A DNA stretch of 64,000 bases from Trichobilharzia szidati (GCA_944472155.2 OX235274.1:40360052-40424051), one strand, 5' to 3'; positions 11,165-21,887 are shown, counted from the stretch's first letter. Notes: generated from the letters alone by a model not told the origin. Numbers and translations are program-made.

Positions 11165-11345
11165 AGTATAAAACTTGGGCAATGTGGTAGAGTATAACTC
11201 CATTATAGATAAGATTTTATTTTGATAAATCACACAGTGTTATACAGTAATATTAACTGATGACCACATTTCGAGCACAAACTATTGCTCATAATCGCAA
11301 TCATATAATTATGATTATGAGATGATTATCTATAAATATTATAAG
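11165..11345. mobile_element. Solo PLE family B terminal repeat
   Basis: Contains CTCCATTATAGATAAGATTT, ATCACACAGTGTTATACAGT, TTTCGAGCACAAA and CTCATAATCG in the order seen in the left terminal repeat at 16,409. The reverse complement carries the hammerhead-like TTATGAG ... CTCGAAA layout, but GAAACGTC is changed to GAAATGTGGTC. No ORF is attached. Confidence 0.75.
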
Positions 11346-11764
11346 ATATAGTAAAAATGACAATACCATTATCAATGATGGTGTGAATTAAACTTTGCAC
11401 GGTTGCCAAACTACACAAATATACTGGCAAATAAAAATTTGCGTAATGCCTCAGCATACTAAATATAAAAATCAAAACTTAAGTGTACAAAGTTTCTAAC
11501 TAACTCTTTCCTCGTTTGCTCTGACATATGTCGTTTTAACTAACGAAAATCATTTGACAACATGAAGGTGTATATTTTGATATGTGTTGAACAATTAATG
11601 CCAGAAATGTATTGTTTCTCATGCTTTTTAATTTTGTTACTTAAAAAACTAACAAATAAATTCGATAACTTTGTTACTTGTAATACTTAGAAGTATTTAA
11701 AACAGAAGCTCTAAATAATTTTCTAACTGACACTATTATTTATAGAAGTTTTGGTAATGCAACT

Positions 11765-12000
11765 GAGCTTTGGTGATTCAGCGGTAGAACGCGCGTTGAC
11801 CATAAACGTGGTTCAAGGTTCGATCCCCGGCCGACACACTCCTTTACCTCGCTAAACCGGTAGTAAGACCGGTAAAGAGGGAAGGTTAGGCTTGAGGCTA
11901 GCAACATCACTCCGAAAAAAATAAAGCCACTTTTACCGGAATTTCAGGGCTTTAGCTTGAACCCATATGTTCCCTTGGGGAACGTACAGGAATAAAAAAA
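11765..12000 (+). mobile_element. Class T SINE, plus strand
   Basis: The A-box segment is TGGTGATTCAGCGGTAGAACG and the B box is GGTTCGATCCCC (about 11,818-11,829). It is followed by the CTCCTTTACCTCGCTAAACC module, AGAGGGAAGGTTAGGCTTGA, and a tail CATATGTTCCCTTGGGGAACG with an A7 end. A fairly complete copy, with both boxes readable. Confidence 0.85.
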
Positions 12001-12322
12001 CCTGGTAATGTAACTACCTAATTATTAAACTTCTAAATATTTCCATTGTTAAAATTAAAACAAAACATATAAGCAAACAGTAATGCTTTCAATTAGGTCT
12101 TGTTCAAGTCTTATGTGCAGTAGAGTGAAGCTTGAAGAAGATATAAATTAGAACTATTTCTCGCTTATATGATTTAATTGTTACTTCTTGTCAGATAATT
12201 CATGACAAAGTTAATGGCTTCCTCTTTTAAAGGTAACAGTCAATGGTATTTTATACTTTTATGAAAAATACACCAAGGAAACAGTAAAATTTCAACGTCT
12301 GATAATTATGATAAAAACCAGT

Positions 12323-12554
12323 GTGCGTCGGTGGCACAGCGGTTAGGACGCTCGCCGACCATGCACATGGTTCGGGGTTCGATCCCCGGCCGACGCACTC
12401 CTTTACCTCGCTAAGCCAGAAATAATGCTGGTGAAGAGGAAAGGTTGGGCATGAGGCTATCAACCCCATCCTGTAAAATAAACACTGCTACAGAAACTTC
12501 AAGCCACTAGCTTGAAGCCCTATGTTCCACTGGAGAACGTGAAGGAAAAAAAAT
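12323..12554 (+). mobile_element. Class T SINE, best-preserved copy
   Basis: The head is almost tRNA-perfect: GGTGGCACAGCGGTTAGGAC as the A-box region and GGGTTCGATCCCC as the B box at 12,375-12,387, with a 19-nt class-typical stem region between. The body module and GGTTGGGCATGAGGC follow, then CCCTATGTTCCACTGGAGAA and an oligo-A end. I use it as the reference for the class. Transcription by RNA polymerase III is plausible from the boxes; activity is not shown. Confidence 0.88.
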
Positions 12555-12866
12555 AGACGGTTCCCTTGAATGAATTCAGTATATTATAGGTTTCTCATGG
12601 TAACTCTATAACATCTAAACTGCCTAAAAATAGGCTGAATTAATCTTGTCTTTTACACTAAGTATTTCTTATAATTCATCTGTAGTCATAACGTTAATAA
12701 TCGGCTTATTATTATTAAAAGTTTGGTCTAAACATCTATGTACAATATCTTTTCTATACCAAAATATCGATTCTTTAGTGTAGTCTCACATTCACATGGA
12801 CAACTTCCTCGAATGTCTTGGACACTAGATTTTAAAACCTAAATATTATACAAAACACCATTAAAT

Positions 12867-13085
12867 CTAAATCTCGTGTTTCAAACACTCATCATCTCCA
12901 CCTTCTCTATGTTCACTTGAAATCTTGTCTTCGCTGCTCACCTCTTTTGCCAGCTTCTCGTTTTCATCTGTTAGTCTTCGACATAAATCGTTTGTGAAGT
13001 TCAGATCTTCTAATGTTTTCTTATAAGTTAGACGTATTCCTGTCTTCTCGCTCCCCACAATTTTTCACATAATCCAGTCCAACGA
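12867..13085 (-). pseudogene. RTE reverse-transcriptase scrap
   Basis: The minus strand encodes EKTGIRLTYKKTLEDLNF followed by a decayed FADD equivalent (TNDLC) and fragments of the KLAKE and NIEKTEV regions. It aligns with residues around the catalytic motif of the elements at 8,574 and 22,018. Large internal deletions remove most of the block between FADD and the thumb. Confidence 0.7.
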
Positions 13086-13414
13086 AATCAGGAATATCAT
13101 CCGTGACATTAGCATCCTCCTGTATTCACTACAACAGAAGACTTCACTGAGTTTGCCCCCGTGGATTACCTGACACGTACCATGTAAAAAATTATTCTCA
13201 TTGGGTAGACACGAAATATGAACGTGTTCATTCATGTGTAAGACAAAAGAAAACAAAATTCAATCCTTCCTTTTCAAATCAAAAGATAAATATGTACATA
13301 AATAGTCATCACCTTACAACTTTTGATGGGAAACACTCTGACTTGTTTAGTGAGTAATCCACATTGTGAGACGAAATTAATACCTTATACATTAAAGGTG
13401 AGGAAAATTGGCAG

Positions 13415-13645
13415 ATGTTGGAATTCATTGGCTGGCCATTGGATCGGGTACCAGTGGCTTAATGGTCTACGAGATCGCCTTGTAACCGGAAGGTTTTGGG
13501 TTCGAACCCCAGTGGTGGGTGCGTAGTGCTGAAGAGTCCCAAACTAGCAGGACTGAACAGTTGTCCAATACTCCCTTCTGGTTTTCCAGTGGTTCTCTAC
13601 CCGAGGTCAACTCATGATGAAATCCTGTAACCAGAAAGTAATGAG
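13415..13645 (+). mobile_element. Class H hammerhead SINE, plus strand
   Basis: The tRNA-like head has CAGTGGCTTAATGGTCTACG and a perfect B box GGGTTCGAACCCC at 13,498-13,510. The ribozyme at about 13,516-13,575 shows the core CTGAAGAGTCCC. A 2-3-nt insertion disrupts the second strand of stem II, and GAAA has become TGAA, so cleavage is not expected. The tail GATGAAATCCTGTAACCAG is intact. Confidence 0.85.
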
Positions 13646-14029
13646 TGTTTGTTAACAATAGGGAAGAAGCTGCATAATAAGAAAAAGAGGTGGATAGGAT
13701 GATCAATAACAAATAAGTTGAGTAATAGTGTGGTGAGTTCAACTCACACCTTAGAATGAAACTATATGCTACTGACTGGCTGAGATAAGGAGTTGAAAAC
13801 CAACCACTCACAACAACCAGTAGTGCCTGTTAGCCGAATTGTCAAAGTGATCTAAACACCGGGATGGCCACTTCACTATGCTGAGGGGGGGGGCAAGCTC
13901 ATCAGTGGCGTACCCGCCCTGACTCTGCTCAGAAAACCGAATCAGTTCAGACGACCAAATTTCTGGCTAGCAACAAAATCAAAGAGGAAGAGATTAAATA
14001 CAAAGAATATGTAATCGAAATAAAAGAAG

Positions 14030-14165
14030 GAGCAAAGCTACTGAATTAGAGTGACAAGGAAAGACGGATAACTGTTTCTTTCTGAACTCATAAATTGGGT
14101 TTCAACCGTATGATACCAGTGGCTTAGGCAAATGTGAGAAAGACTGAAATATACTGTCTATTTAT
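14030..14165 (-). pseudogene. PLE family A C-terminal remnant
   Basis: The minus strand encodes RLKPNL, a stop, then VQKETVIRLSLSL. This is the same C-terminal peptide as at 125-233 and 61,590-61,690 with one stop and changed residues. The most decayed of three copies. Confidence 0.65.
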
Positions 14166-14779
14166 AGTTTCAGAGGATTTTAGGGTGTCCATGGACACGG
14201 ACATGTACCAACGAGATGCCCAAAAATAGCACTGCTTTATAAATTCTTAGCTGTCAGTCATGCAAAAACATTGACTAATTATTTCACTGTATTTCACCGG
14301 TTTTTCTTTCGATTTAAAATATTTTTAAAAAAAACCAACTATAATTTCATCTGATCAAAAATCTCAGGCAGGAATAGGTGAAATTTCTTTCTTCCTTACG
14401 CTTAACTGTCTCTTAATTTTTGTTGTATATATTAAGATATGTCTAGACAAAATTTAGCAAATTGAACAATGAGTGAAATAATAATAATGATAATAATAAT
14501 AATAGTGAGAAAAAATAATTGTACAGTAAATATCAGTTTATTGAAAGCTTTTGTATTAGAGAATTTTGGATTTTCTAACTGATAAACACATACAAAATAT
14601 ATATACCTTCATATGCCATTATTATTATTATTACATGCTAGAAGTCAGAAGAATGTAAACAAATATAAGATTTTTCTGATTAAATACGTCATCAGCATGT
14701 TTTGGAAATAATACGGTGTATATGCTGTGGTTAGTTAATTAGTTAGTCAGTTATCTTGAGCGCAGTTTTGTCTATACCG
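14166..14779. other. AT-rich spacer with (ATA)n tract
   Basis: No recognisable feature except an (AATAAT)n run at about 14,478-14,506, which may be the tail of a lost LINE copy. Confidence 0.45.
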
Positions 14780-15325
14780 TTATTAATTATATCACTGTTA
14801 TTATCACTATTGTCCTCTTGGGTTCCGAGTGGAACATGGGGATTCAACAGCACGTCTCCACTTTCTTCTATTTTCTGCTATCCTCTTCAGCTGACCCCAC
14901 GATTGCCCATAATCTCTGACCTCCTCCTCCTCATCATTACACGATCTCCTCCATGTCACACTCTGACTCACGCTCAACTCGTCGTTTCTCATTCAGGTTC
15001 CAATCGAGCGATGGCCTGCATTACGCGCGATTTCATTCGACAGCCTCCCCCAACGTATGCCCAATCCATCTCCATTTTCTTCTCACTATCTTTTGAGTAA
15101 TAGGTGCTTGGTTAGTTTGTTCCCACAGTTTCTTCTTTCCGATTTCTTCTGGTCATTTGATCTTCAATATTGAGCCAGCAAAGGCAACCAACTGTTGATG
15201 AAAGTCTGTAGCTGTCTGTTGGAAATTCATTTCCTGGTGAGGAGTTTCTGACCCAAATGGAAGGACTGACTGATATAACATTTGTGGTGAAAATCCGAAT
15301 CTTGTTCTTTATACTGAATGAGGAA
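14780..15325 (-). mobile_element. RTE-clade LINE, 3' end fragment, minus strand
   Basis: The minus strand ends in CTRNPRGQ (near 14,807), preceded by SVTWRRSCNDEEEE, the TGGATTGGGCATACGTTGGG region encoding WIGHTL-like residues, and the LKIK/SNRQLQTFINS block near 15,180-15,210. The tail lies in an ATTATATC-rich stretch at 14,780. Several stops and frameshifts. The 5' boundary is near AAAATCCGAATCTTG. Confidence 0.8.
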
Positions 15326-15371
15326 TGAATGTAAAAAAAGACTTTCCCACTGGTAAATGGAATTAAATGAA

Positions 15372-15665
15372 AGAATTAATTCTGAGCTGACGTTAGTTAG
15401 AAAACCACTGGAACTCTTTAGTAGTACGCACCCACCTGGTTCGAACACAGGACCTTCTGGTGACAAGGTGAGCTCGTAGACCATTGAGCCACTGGGACCC
15501 GATCCAATGGTCCTTGAATTCTAACTTCTGTCTATTCACGACATAGCGCGACTATTTTGAAATGTCTTCTTTGATGAGTTACTGCCCCATCTTCAACCTT
15601 CTGTACCCTACTGGTCACGGCTTCACACTAGAACCCCAGGTTAACTGCCTGAATAGGGCCAGTTG
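15372..15665 (-). mobile_element. Class H SINE, minus strand, hammerhead deleted
   Basis: Leader, tRNA-like head (B box region CTGGTTCGAACACAGG on the plus strand) and tail are present. The block that should carry stem II, GAAA and stem III is missing: GTAGTACGC is followed almost directly by the tail in the reverse direction. A 3'-tail fragment of the same class in the opposite orientation follows at about 15,690-15,775 (GATGTCAGCTCATGATGAAA). Confidence 0.8.
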
Positions 15666-15779
15666 TTAGTGAGTATCAGATTAATTTTCCATTGGTTTTC
15701 TAACTGATGTCAGCTCATGATGAAATCCTCCATGCAGTCAAACAAAATCCCTACAAAACCAATACTTGACAATTATTTC

Positions 15780-16211
15780 TGACTGAAATTAACCGGCATA
15801 TTACTGGGCTATTCAAATATACATTAGATTAAATGTGTCCAAATACTAGTTCGCTCATAATCTTATGTCTTTTCAATGACTTAACAACATGCCGTTTAAA
15901 GTCAGTCTTTATTTTCAGGTTAATTATAGTAACTATAATAATATAAATTATGCCACGATTGTTTATCATATTTATTGCAAATTGAATGACGTAATTCAAA
16001 TCCTTTTATGGCTTAATATTCATCAAAGTGAATAAAGTAAGAAATGTCACTATTATAATAAATCATCTTTCCTGTCAAACACTGCATACTGTCAACAACA
16101 GTTGGTATATTTTCTAAAAAGTCTTATTTGTACTGTTACTAGTAATATTAGGTTACACATCATTTCAGAAAGGAAACCTCTGTTTGGTAACAGACTGAAA
16201 TTCTGCGTTTC
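15780..16211. other. No recognisable feature
   Basis: AT-rich spacer without shared repeats that I can see. Confidence 0.45.
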
Positions 16212-16408
16212 ACCTTCATGGGCTATTGGATCAGGTCCAAGTGGCTGAATGGTCTACGAGGTCGCCTTGTAACCAAGAGGTCTTGGGTTCGAACCCTGGT
16301 AGTTCCAAGTTAGGATGAAACAACTGTCCAGTACTCCCTGACTTTCTAATCGTTAACTAACTGATGTCAGTTCGTGATTCAATCCTGTAACTGATTAAAT
16401 CCCTGTAA
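16212..16408 (+). mobile_element. Class H SINE interrupted by a PLE
   Basis: The head CAAGTGGCTGAATGGTCTAC and B box GGGTTCGAACCCTGG are present. The ribozyme has lost its 5' half and keeps only TAGGATGAAACAACTGTCC. The tail runs to TAAATCCCTGTAA (16,396-16,408), where the PLE begins. The tail resumes after it at 17,759 with the same 13 bases and then AACCAGC. Confidence 0.85.
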
Positions 16409-17758
16409 CTCCATTCGGGATAAGATTTTTTTTGATAAACCACACAGTGTTGTACAGTAATATTTAGTGATGACGTTTCGAGCACAAATCATTGCCACTC
16501 ATAATCATATCAAGTCACTCACACAACTTTTTGCTTCATTTATATACATGAGTAAAATTGATTAGACATTTGAATAAAATCAATTTAAGATAAAGTACAT
16601 TCAGAAATAATATTAGTGTTATCAATCAAACACAATAAGATGGGAAATAAGATGTTTTTTACAGTTAAAATAAGTAACTTGTTAGAATGTTATAATGTGA
16701 ATTGAATACATTGTAACATTATTTATTATTCTCCGATTTGACTGGTGGTAATAATATCTTCCATATCTCTGGAATTTGCATTGAGTCATTTCTGTTGCAT
16801 GTGTTGGGTGTAGACTCGATGAACCAGGCAGGATTCAGTAATCAATCTCTCTCTCCACCTACATATATAACTTTTTAGAATTTTGACTCTGTCAACCCAC
16901 CCTATTGTGTGGTTGTGTGTTAATGCATGCAATGCAATCGCTGAGCTTTTTTTCTTCTAAATTACTTATCATAGTGGGATCATTCATTCTAACCTGAGCT
17001 AAATTCTTATGTTCTGACAATCTGACTACCCCTGACCTACTAGTTTGACCAATGTAGTTGACCTCATAGTCATTGCAAGGTATTTTGTAAATTATATTAT
17101 TTTGTTTAATTGGGTCGACCGACAGGGTCCTCTAGCCTACAGAGATTGTCTCTGAGTGAATTTGTAGGTTTAAATGCCACAACCCTAATTCCTGCTTTAT
17201 TGAGAATCCTACGTAGGGTCTCAGATGTCTCCTCCTTATATGGTAAACCTGTAAATGTCTTATATTCTTTCCTATTTATTTTATCGTTATTAGTTTAACC
17301 ATTATTTTTATTTTGCTTTTGACCTTTTCTGATCTTCCTAATGAATTTTATAGGATAGTTATTTGATAACAACGCTTCTTTTATCTGTTTTATTTCATTG
17401 TTTATGTCTTTTTTGTGCTACTTAGTGCTATTGCTCGGCTTGTTAAACACTTAACTAAGCCTGCCTTAATAGACAACGGATGAGATGAATTAAAGTCTAA
17501 ATATCTATTAGAATGAGTTGGCTTTTACTTTATCTTACATTGATTTTATTCAAATGTATAATCAATTTTACTCATGTATACAAATGAAGCAAAACGTTGT
17601 GTGAGTGACTTGATGTGATTTTGAGCAGTAATAATTTGTGCTCGAAACGTCATCAACAGTTAATATTACTGTTTAACACTGTGTGATTTATCAAAATAAA
17701 TCTTATCCATAATGGAGTTATATTACACCACAGTGTCCAAGTTTTATACTCATATTAA
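16409..17758 (-). mobile_element. Penelope-like element, family B, with target duplication
   Basis: A 1,350-bp element bounded by the 13-bp duplication TAAATCCCTGTAA (16,396-16,408 and 17,759-17,771). Inverted terminal repeats of about 160-190 bp lie at 16,409-16,600 and 17,520-17,758 (ACACAGTGTT, CGTTTCGAGCACAAA, TAAAATTGATTA). The minus-strand coding remnant includes FKPTNSLRDNLCR and the GIY-YIG-type block IIYKIPCNDYEVNYIGQTSR near 16,990-17,130, then the downstream EHKNLAQVR. RT sequence is almost entirely missing, so this is a 5'-truncated copy. Terminal repeats on both sides and a GIY-YIG domain are characteristic of Penelope-like elements. Confidence 0.87.
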
Positions 17759-17805
17759 TAAATCCCTGTAAACCAGCAAAAACACCGCTAGGCAGGTGAA
17801 TGAGA
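17759..17805 (+). mobile_element. Distal tail of the interrupted class H SINE
   Basis: Starts with the repeated TAAATCCCTGTAA and continues AACCAGC, as expected for the SINE tail after the consensus AAATCCCTGCAAACCAAC. It confirms the PLE insertion point. Confidence 0.8.
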
Positions 17806-17845
17806 ATTTGTGAAATTTATGTATTAATTAAAGTTTAAATGGCCT

Positions 17846-17984
17846 TATTTCTGGACAGCTGTTTCATCCTAGTTTGTGAATCATCGGCAGTACGCACCCA
17901 CTGCCAGGGTTCGAACCAAGGACCTTCCGTTTACAAAGCAATCTGGCTCGTATACTATTCAGCCACTGGGACCCGACTAGTGAC
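17846..17984 (-). mobile_element. Class H SINE, minus strand, C4 subfamily
   Basis: The minus strand carries the tRNA head with a slightly altered B box, then GTACTG followed by CCGATGATTC, where the essential core CTGA is CCGA. GGATGAAACAGCTGTCC follows, and the copy stops just after the cleavage position. Confidence 0.8.
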
Positions 17985-18074
17985 CAGTGAGGTCCATCCT
18001 CATGTCACGTGTGAGGATGGATGTCCAACCGACAACATTGGGTGGGGTCGCGCAAAATCACGAATTAGTAGAAG

Positions 18075-18190
18075 TTAGAATTAAAGGCTGGCCGTTGAAT
18101 CGGGTCCCAGTGGCTGAATGGTGTACGAGCTTGCCTTGTAACCGGAAGGTCCTGGGTTCAAATCATGTTGGTGGGTGCGTACTGCCAATG
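18075..18190 (+). mobile_element. Class H SINE fused to a class T SINE
   Basis: A leader (CATGTCACGTGTGAGGATGG, about 18,001) and tRNA head lead to GTACTGCCAATGATTTAC, where the hammerhead breaks off. It continues into ACTATATATACCGAAAATAC and then a class T-like body at 18,257-18,480. The same fusion occurs at 26,805-26,830 and, inverted, at 26,160-26,180, so it predates the duplications. Confidence 0.75.
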
Positions 18191-18256
18191 ATTTACTATA
18201 TATACCGAAAATACATTTATCGGAGAATTATTTTTAAAAATAGCCATTATATTTCC

Positions 18257-18482
18257 TCGTGTACATTGGTACTTCGGTTGATGGAATACTTGCCATCCAT
18301 TGGATGTGAGCCGGGTTTAATTACCGGCCGACTGGCTCCTAAACATCGTTAAACCGGTAGTAAGCACATTATAAGGAGGGAAGGTTGAGCGTAAATTTGG
18401 CGACTCCATCCTGTAAAAATACACAACCACTACTTTAACTTCAAAGCTAAAGTTTGCAGCCCAAAGGAATGGAATAAATATA
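18257..18482 (+). mobile_element. Class T SINE, divergent head
   Basis: The head is TTCGGTTGATGGAATACTTG and the B-box region CCGGGTTTAATTACCGG. It is followed by TTAAACCGGTAGTAAG, AAGGAGGGAAGGTTGAGCG and a tail CCAAAGGAATGGAATAAATA. The same variant is found at 26,890-27,118. The changed B box argues against current transcription. Confidence 0.7.
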
Positions 18483-18852
18483 TTTGCCCATTAGCTGTAG
18501 CGTTTTGTTTCAAAAAGTCGGAAAGTAAATTTTTTTTATTTCCATTCAATATGAATAAAATAAATTATCTAGTATTAGTACTTAGCGGCCCCATTTTCTG
18601 ACTTCTTTACTCCGAAATGTCAACGTTTTACATTGACAACTTCTACGTTTCTAACGAAGCATTTTAATATGCTTCATTTTCAAGTCAAATAGTATCTTCA
18701 GCTTACACTAAGATGACTTATTATTAGTTATAGGCTGTATTTACAAGACGTTAGACATACTTTAATTTACTGTGTCCACTGTAGCACGATCACCAGTCAA
18801 AAGTAACATAAAAAAGTGTACTGCATTTGCCAGTGACCGTGTTTTTTCCCTC

Positions 18853-19080
18853 TTGCATTCCCAGTAAAACAAAAGGCTTCAAGCTTGAGTTTTGAAGCTT
18901 CAGTAGTAATGATGTCGTCTTGTATGGAGTGAGGTTGCTAGCCTCAGGCCCAACATTTCCTCTTTACAAGGCTTACAACCGGCTACGCCAAGCGAAGGAG
19001 TGCTCTGTACGGGAATCGAACCCCAGACCGTATGAGGTGTGGTTGGCGAGTATTCTGTTACTGAACTATTGATGAGCCAG
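18853..19080 (-). mobile_element. Class T SINE, minus strand
   Basis: The minus strand gives the A-box region, a B box GGGGTTCGATTCCCG near 19,012-19,026, the CTCCTTCGCTTGGCG module, GTTGGGCCTGAGGC, and the tail ACTGGGAATGCAAGAG at 18,853-18,870. The duplicate lies at 27,478-27,707. Confidence 0.8.
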
Positions 19081-19405
19081 TGACCGTGTGAATATAATCA
19101 GTTTAGGTACTTATGGTTAGGCCTTTTTACTTTTCATTACCTATTGCATCAGAAAACCTACTTTACCTTGCGAAATTTTCTGAAACTGGGATCTTTTTAT
19201 AATCAAAACCTACTCAGTGTCAAATGTGACAGTACTGTAGACCATTAGACATACCATTCTCAAATAATCAGGATTCATGACAAAATAACCATTTTGCCCA
19301 AGTTTCTTTATTTCGGAAAACTTATTCCCCGTTGTAAATGACCGAAAATGACATGCGACCATAAAAATGGCAGTACAACAAAATTTCAGCAAATATAATT
19401 ATTTA

Positions 19406-19804
19406 CAATTAAAAGCGTTCTCTGAGCTGGTTGGTTTAATCAAGCTTTCGTCGTCCTTCCGGACAACATCTTCAGCGCCATATTTATCACGAAGTGAAAT
19501 GATTTAAATTTTCTCATGCGTGATGTAATTGCGTCTCCTGGTTACTATCTTCACACATGTATTGACCACTTTCTATTGACTAGGATTTTAAACTTTTTGG
19601 TCACCTGATTTACTTTTTATTAATTGGTATACTTCATCTATATTAACGTGTTTGTTAATCGCATTTTCGCTTGAGTACCAGGCCTCTAGGAATTCTCTGG
19701 CACTTTTCGTGTTTACTCTGTTTAAGATTTTGACATGATCCCAATCAAACTGATGACCATAGTTGTCTGCATGCATTGATACTAAAGAATTCATATCATG
19801 TCTT
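19406..19804 (-). mobile_element. PLE family C 3' fragment, inserted after duplication
   Basis: The minus-strand frame 19,588-19,794 encodes MNSLVSMHADNYGHQFDWDH, VKILNRVNTKSAREFLEAWY and NKHVNIDEVYQLIK, then stops. The first part aligns with the GIY-YIG C-terminal region at 52,742-52,972. TTATTTA flanks it at 19,399-19,405 and 19,805-19,811, and the duplicated region at about 28,025 has no insert, so this is a 5'-truncated insertion with a 7-bp target duplication. Downstream of the stop is a hammerhead-like motif at 19,441-19,475. Confidence 0.87.
19441..19475 (-). ncRNA. Hammerhead-like motif in PLE family C terminal region
   Basis: On the minus strand: core CTGAAGA, one extra T, then stem II GTTGTCC closed by a GGAA loop and GGACGAC (seven pairs, one G-U), then GAAA and the palindrome-based AGCT stem III. 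Stem I does not form clearly in the flanks, so activity is doubtful. Hammerheads in PLE terminal repeats are established; this one is my reading of the layout. Confidence 0.6.
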
Positions 19805-19849
19805 TTATTTATAAGGAATAGTTTTGCTTCAAGTTTTTAATTACGGATC

Positions 19850-20125
19850 GATATCAGTTGAAGAACCATTGGAAACCAACAGGGAGTACTGAATAGTTGT
19901 TTCGTCCCAGTTTGGAACTCTTCGGCAGTAGGAACCAACGACCCTATTGGGAATCGAACCCAAGGTGAAATTTAGTGACCATTCAGACACTTGGGCCAGA
20001 ATTTAAAAACTCACGAATTCTAACTTCTGTCAATTTTCGATTTTTTGAATGATTGGAAGCCAATGTCATCGGCAAGTATTTAGTCTCACCTGCTACCTGA
20101 TGAATCCTACCGGTCACAATGTACG
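19850..20125 (-). mobile_element. Class H SINE, minus strand, C4 subfamily
   Basis: The minus-strand ribozyme reads CTACTGCCGAAGAGTTCC, loop, GGGACGAAACAACT, then ATTCAGTAC. The core has C instead of U at position 4, while GAAA and stem II are intact. The tRNA B box reads GGGTTCGATTCCC. The duplicate is at about 28,050-28,335. Confidence 0.82.
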
Positions 20126-20224
20126 ATGTAAGTTCGGGTAACTATTGGTGTTGAGACAGTCGGAGATAGCACTGGATCATCTGACCATTAATAATGTAAT
20201 GGTCAATGACTGAAGGTAAATTGA

Positions 20225-20475
20225 AAGTTTAGCTTGCAGAATGTTCCGAATCATCGGCCTCGGAACTCCTAAGGATGCGCTCAACCAGCTGGGCAAAAGG
20301 ACACATCTGCTAGTGAGCTCGAAATATAATGCCAACTTTCATTAGAATGAATGATTTCAGGAAGATGATGACAAGGTTAGCGATTGGGTGCCGTAGTTCA
20401 GCTGGTAGAATGCCGGATCAGTACTTCGGAAGCCAATGTCTCAAGTCCTGCAGTGATTTAAATTTTCGTTTCTTC
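20225..20475. mobile_element. tRNA-like SINE remnants of two further types
   Basis: The plus strand at about 20,392-20,450 has an A box TAGTTCAGCTGGTAGAATGC and a weak B box GTCTCAAGTCC. The minus strand at about 20,225-20,330 has GCCCAGCTGGTTGAGCGCAT, a second tRNA-like head. Both recur in copy B near 28,560-28,800. Tails are not defined, so I cannot name a family. Confidence 0.6.
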
Positions 20476-20967
20476 TTCAACAATCATCCTTCGCATAAGT
20501 GTAAATAAACGTGAATGTTACAGGTATACTATTCTGGTCTCATGTGTGGTAGAGTTCAGAAATACTTACTTTCTCCTAATCATTATCTGGCCAAAAGTAT
20601 TTCACAAACCGGATTGATTCATGCAATTTTAAATAATTTGCCTCGCAACAAATGCTGTTTGGTATACTCTGTATTTACATAGGACATTTTATTCAAGTTA
20701 TTGTTTTATAGACAGAGTCTGTACGTTTAATGGTTTGTCATGTAAACATACTACTTGTCTAGTAGGCTGTTTATCAGTTGTTTAAATTTATTAAAAGTGA
20801 AATTTCTTTTGAACTCTGCAAAGCAGAAGAAAATTGCTGTGCAAGAAAAATCCAATCAGTATGTGTGTGTGTAGATTACTGGAGAAGTTTAGTTTTCTTT
20901 CATTATCCTCACCATCAGAAATTACTGAAATCTACTAATATGCAGGATAAACTCTAATCGAAAATTG

Positions 20968-21262
20968 TAATTTTAAGCATTCTGTAGTGAACGTTGTCTA
21001 ATACAACTAATTGTGCTTGTCGTAACAAACGTAGCCCATTTACTTATCCTTGTAGGTCGAATGTCAAATACACAACTCCAGAAACTTCTTATACATTCGA
21101 TGGTTGGAGGTAATTGGCAGGAAGCCTCCCCCCACACCCAGTCAGAAAGGTGTATCTGCAATCTTGAAGAAACTCATGTTTCTTCTGAGATTCCAACCTG
21201 TGTCAACCAGTGCTGCTGCAGTCAGAGACGTTACCACTGAGCTATTCAGGCTCGCAACTTAC
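20968..21262 (-). mobile_element. tRNA-headed SINE (class N), minus strand
   Basis: On the minus strand from 21,262 the head is AATAGCTCAGTGGTAACGTC, a very good A box, followed by GGTTGGAATCTC as B box. A body unrelated to the other classes includes GACAAGCACAATTAGTTGT and ends near AGAATGC at 20,978. A diverged copy lies at 29,575-29,870. Minus-strand frames in both end in CIRxRSLxNA, reflecting the shared tail rather than a gene. Confidence 0.72.
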
Positions 21263-21554
21263 CTCTTGTAGAACTGTATTGGATACTTTGATTGGACTAG
21301 ACACATTACACTAGGTCAGTGATTAGTGTCCAATCAAAGTACTTCTTAAACAACTTGAAAAATCCATTACTAGAGCAGAGTAAAAAATAATGTAGTCTGA
21401 AAAGGTTTTGTCAACTTTTGGCCAACCTGACTGACAATCAGATAACAAAATCTATTGGAATCAAGAAATTGCACAACGACATGACATATTATCCGTATTT
21501 TCAATTCAACTTACCCTTAACAATTTGCAGAAGCCAAAATAGTTCTCTAGAAGC

Positions 21555-21827
21555 ATGATACTCACTAAAAAACGGCAATCAACATATAGACAGTACAAAT
21601 TACTCATAAAGAAAGAACTAAACAACTCAGAATTAGTGACACAGATATCAGTCCTAAATGAAGTAAATAAAGCAGACATCTTAAAGAACTACACTAATTA
21701 AGGCTTCAACTCTCATTCCAGGAATGCTGATGATATCATTGGTTTATCAGCGTCACCCAGGAGCATAATCGACCAACTCTATAAAATGCATACAAACATC
21801 CGAGCTAACGGGGTAAACGACTTCTAA
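21555..21827 (+). pseudogene. Conserved open-frame remnant of unknown origin, copy A
   Basis: The frame encodes STYRQYKLLIKKELN, a frame change, VLNEVNKADILKN, one TAA, GFNSHSRNADDIIGLS and IIDQLYKMHTNIRANGVNDF before a stop. The counterpart at about 30,140-30,385 has the same peptide without the internal TAA. The product would be basic and helical. It matches no RTE or PLE domain I know. It may be a captured host exon or part of an unrecognised element. Only two copies, related by the duplication, are visible. Confidence 0.4.
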
Positions 21828-21887
21828 GTTTCTGTACAGGAATGAAAACATTTAGATTTTATGCCACTTAATGGCTGAGTAAACACA

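Noticed and set aside
12361..12400. Possible true tRNA gene at the class T SINE head
   Set aside because: Promoter boxes are excellent, but there is no closed acceptor stem, and the same head with the same body and tail recurs at several loci, so it is a SINE.
20863..20872. GT-rich microsatellites here and at 29,455-29,473 as a regulatory element
   Set aside because: Short, variable between the duplicates and without neighbouring genes. Treated as simple repeat drift.
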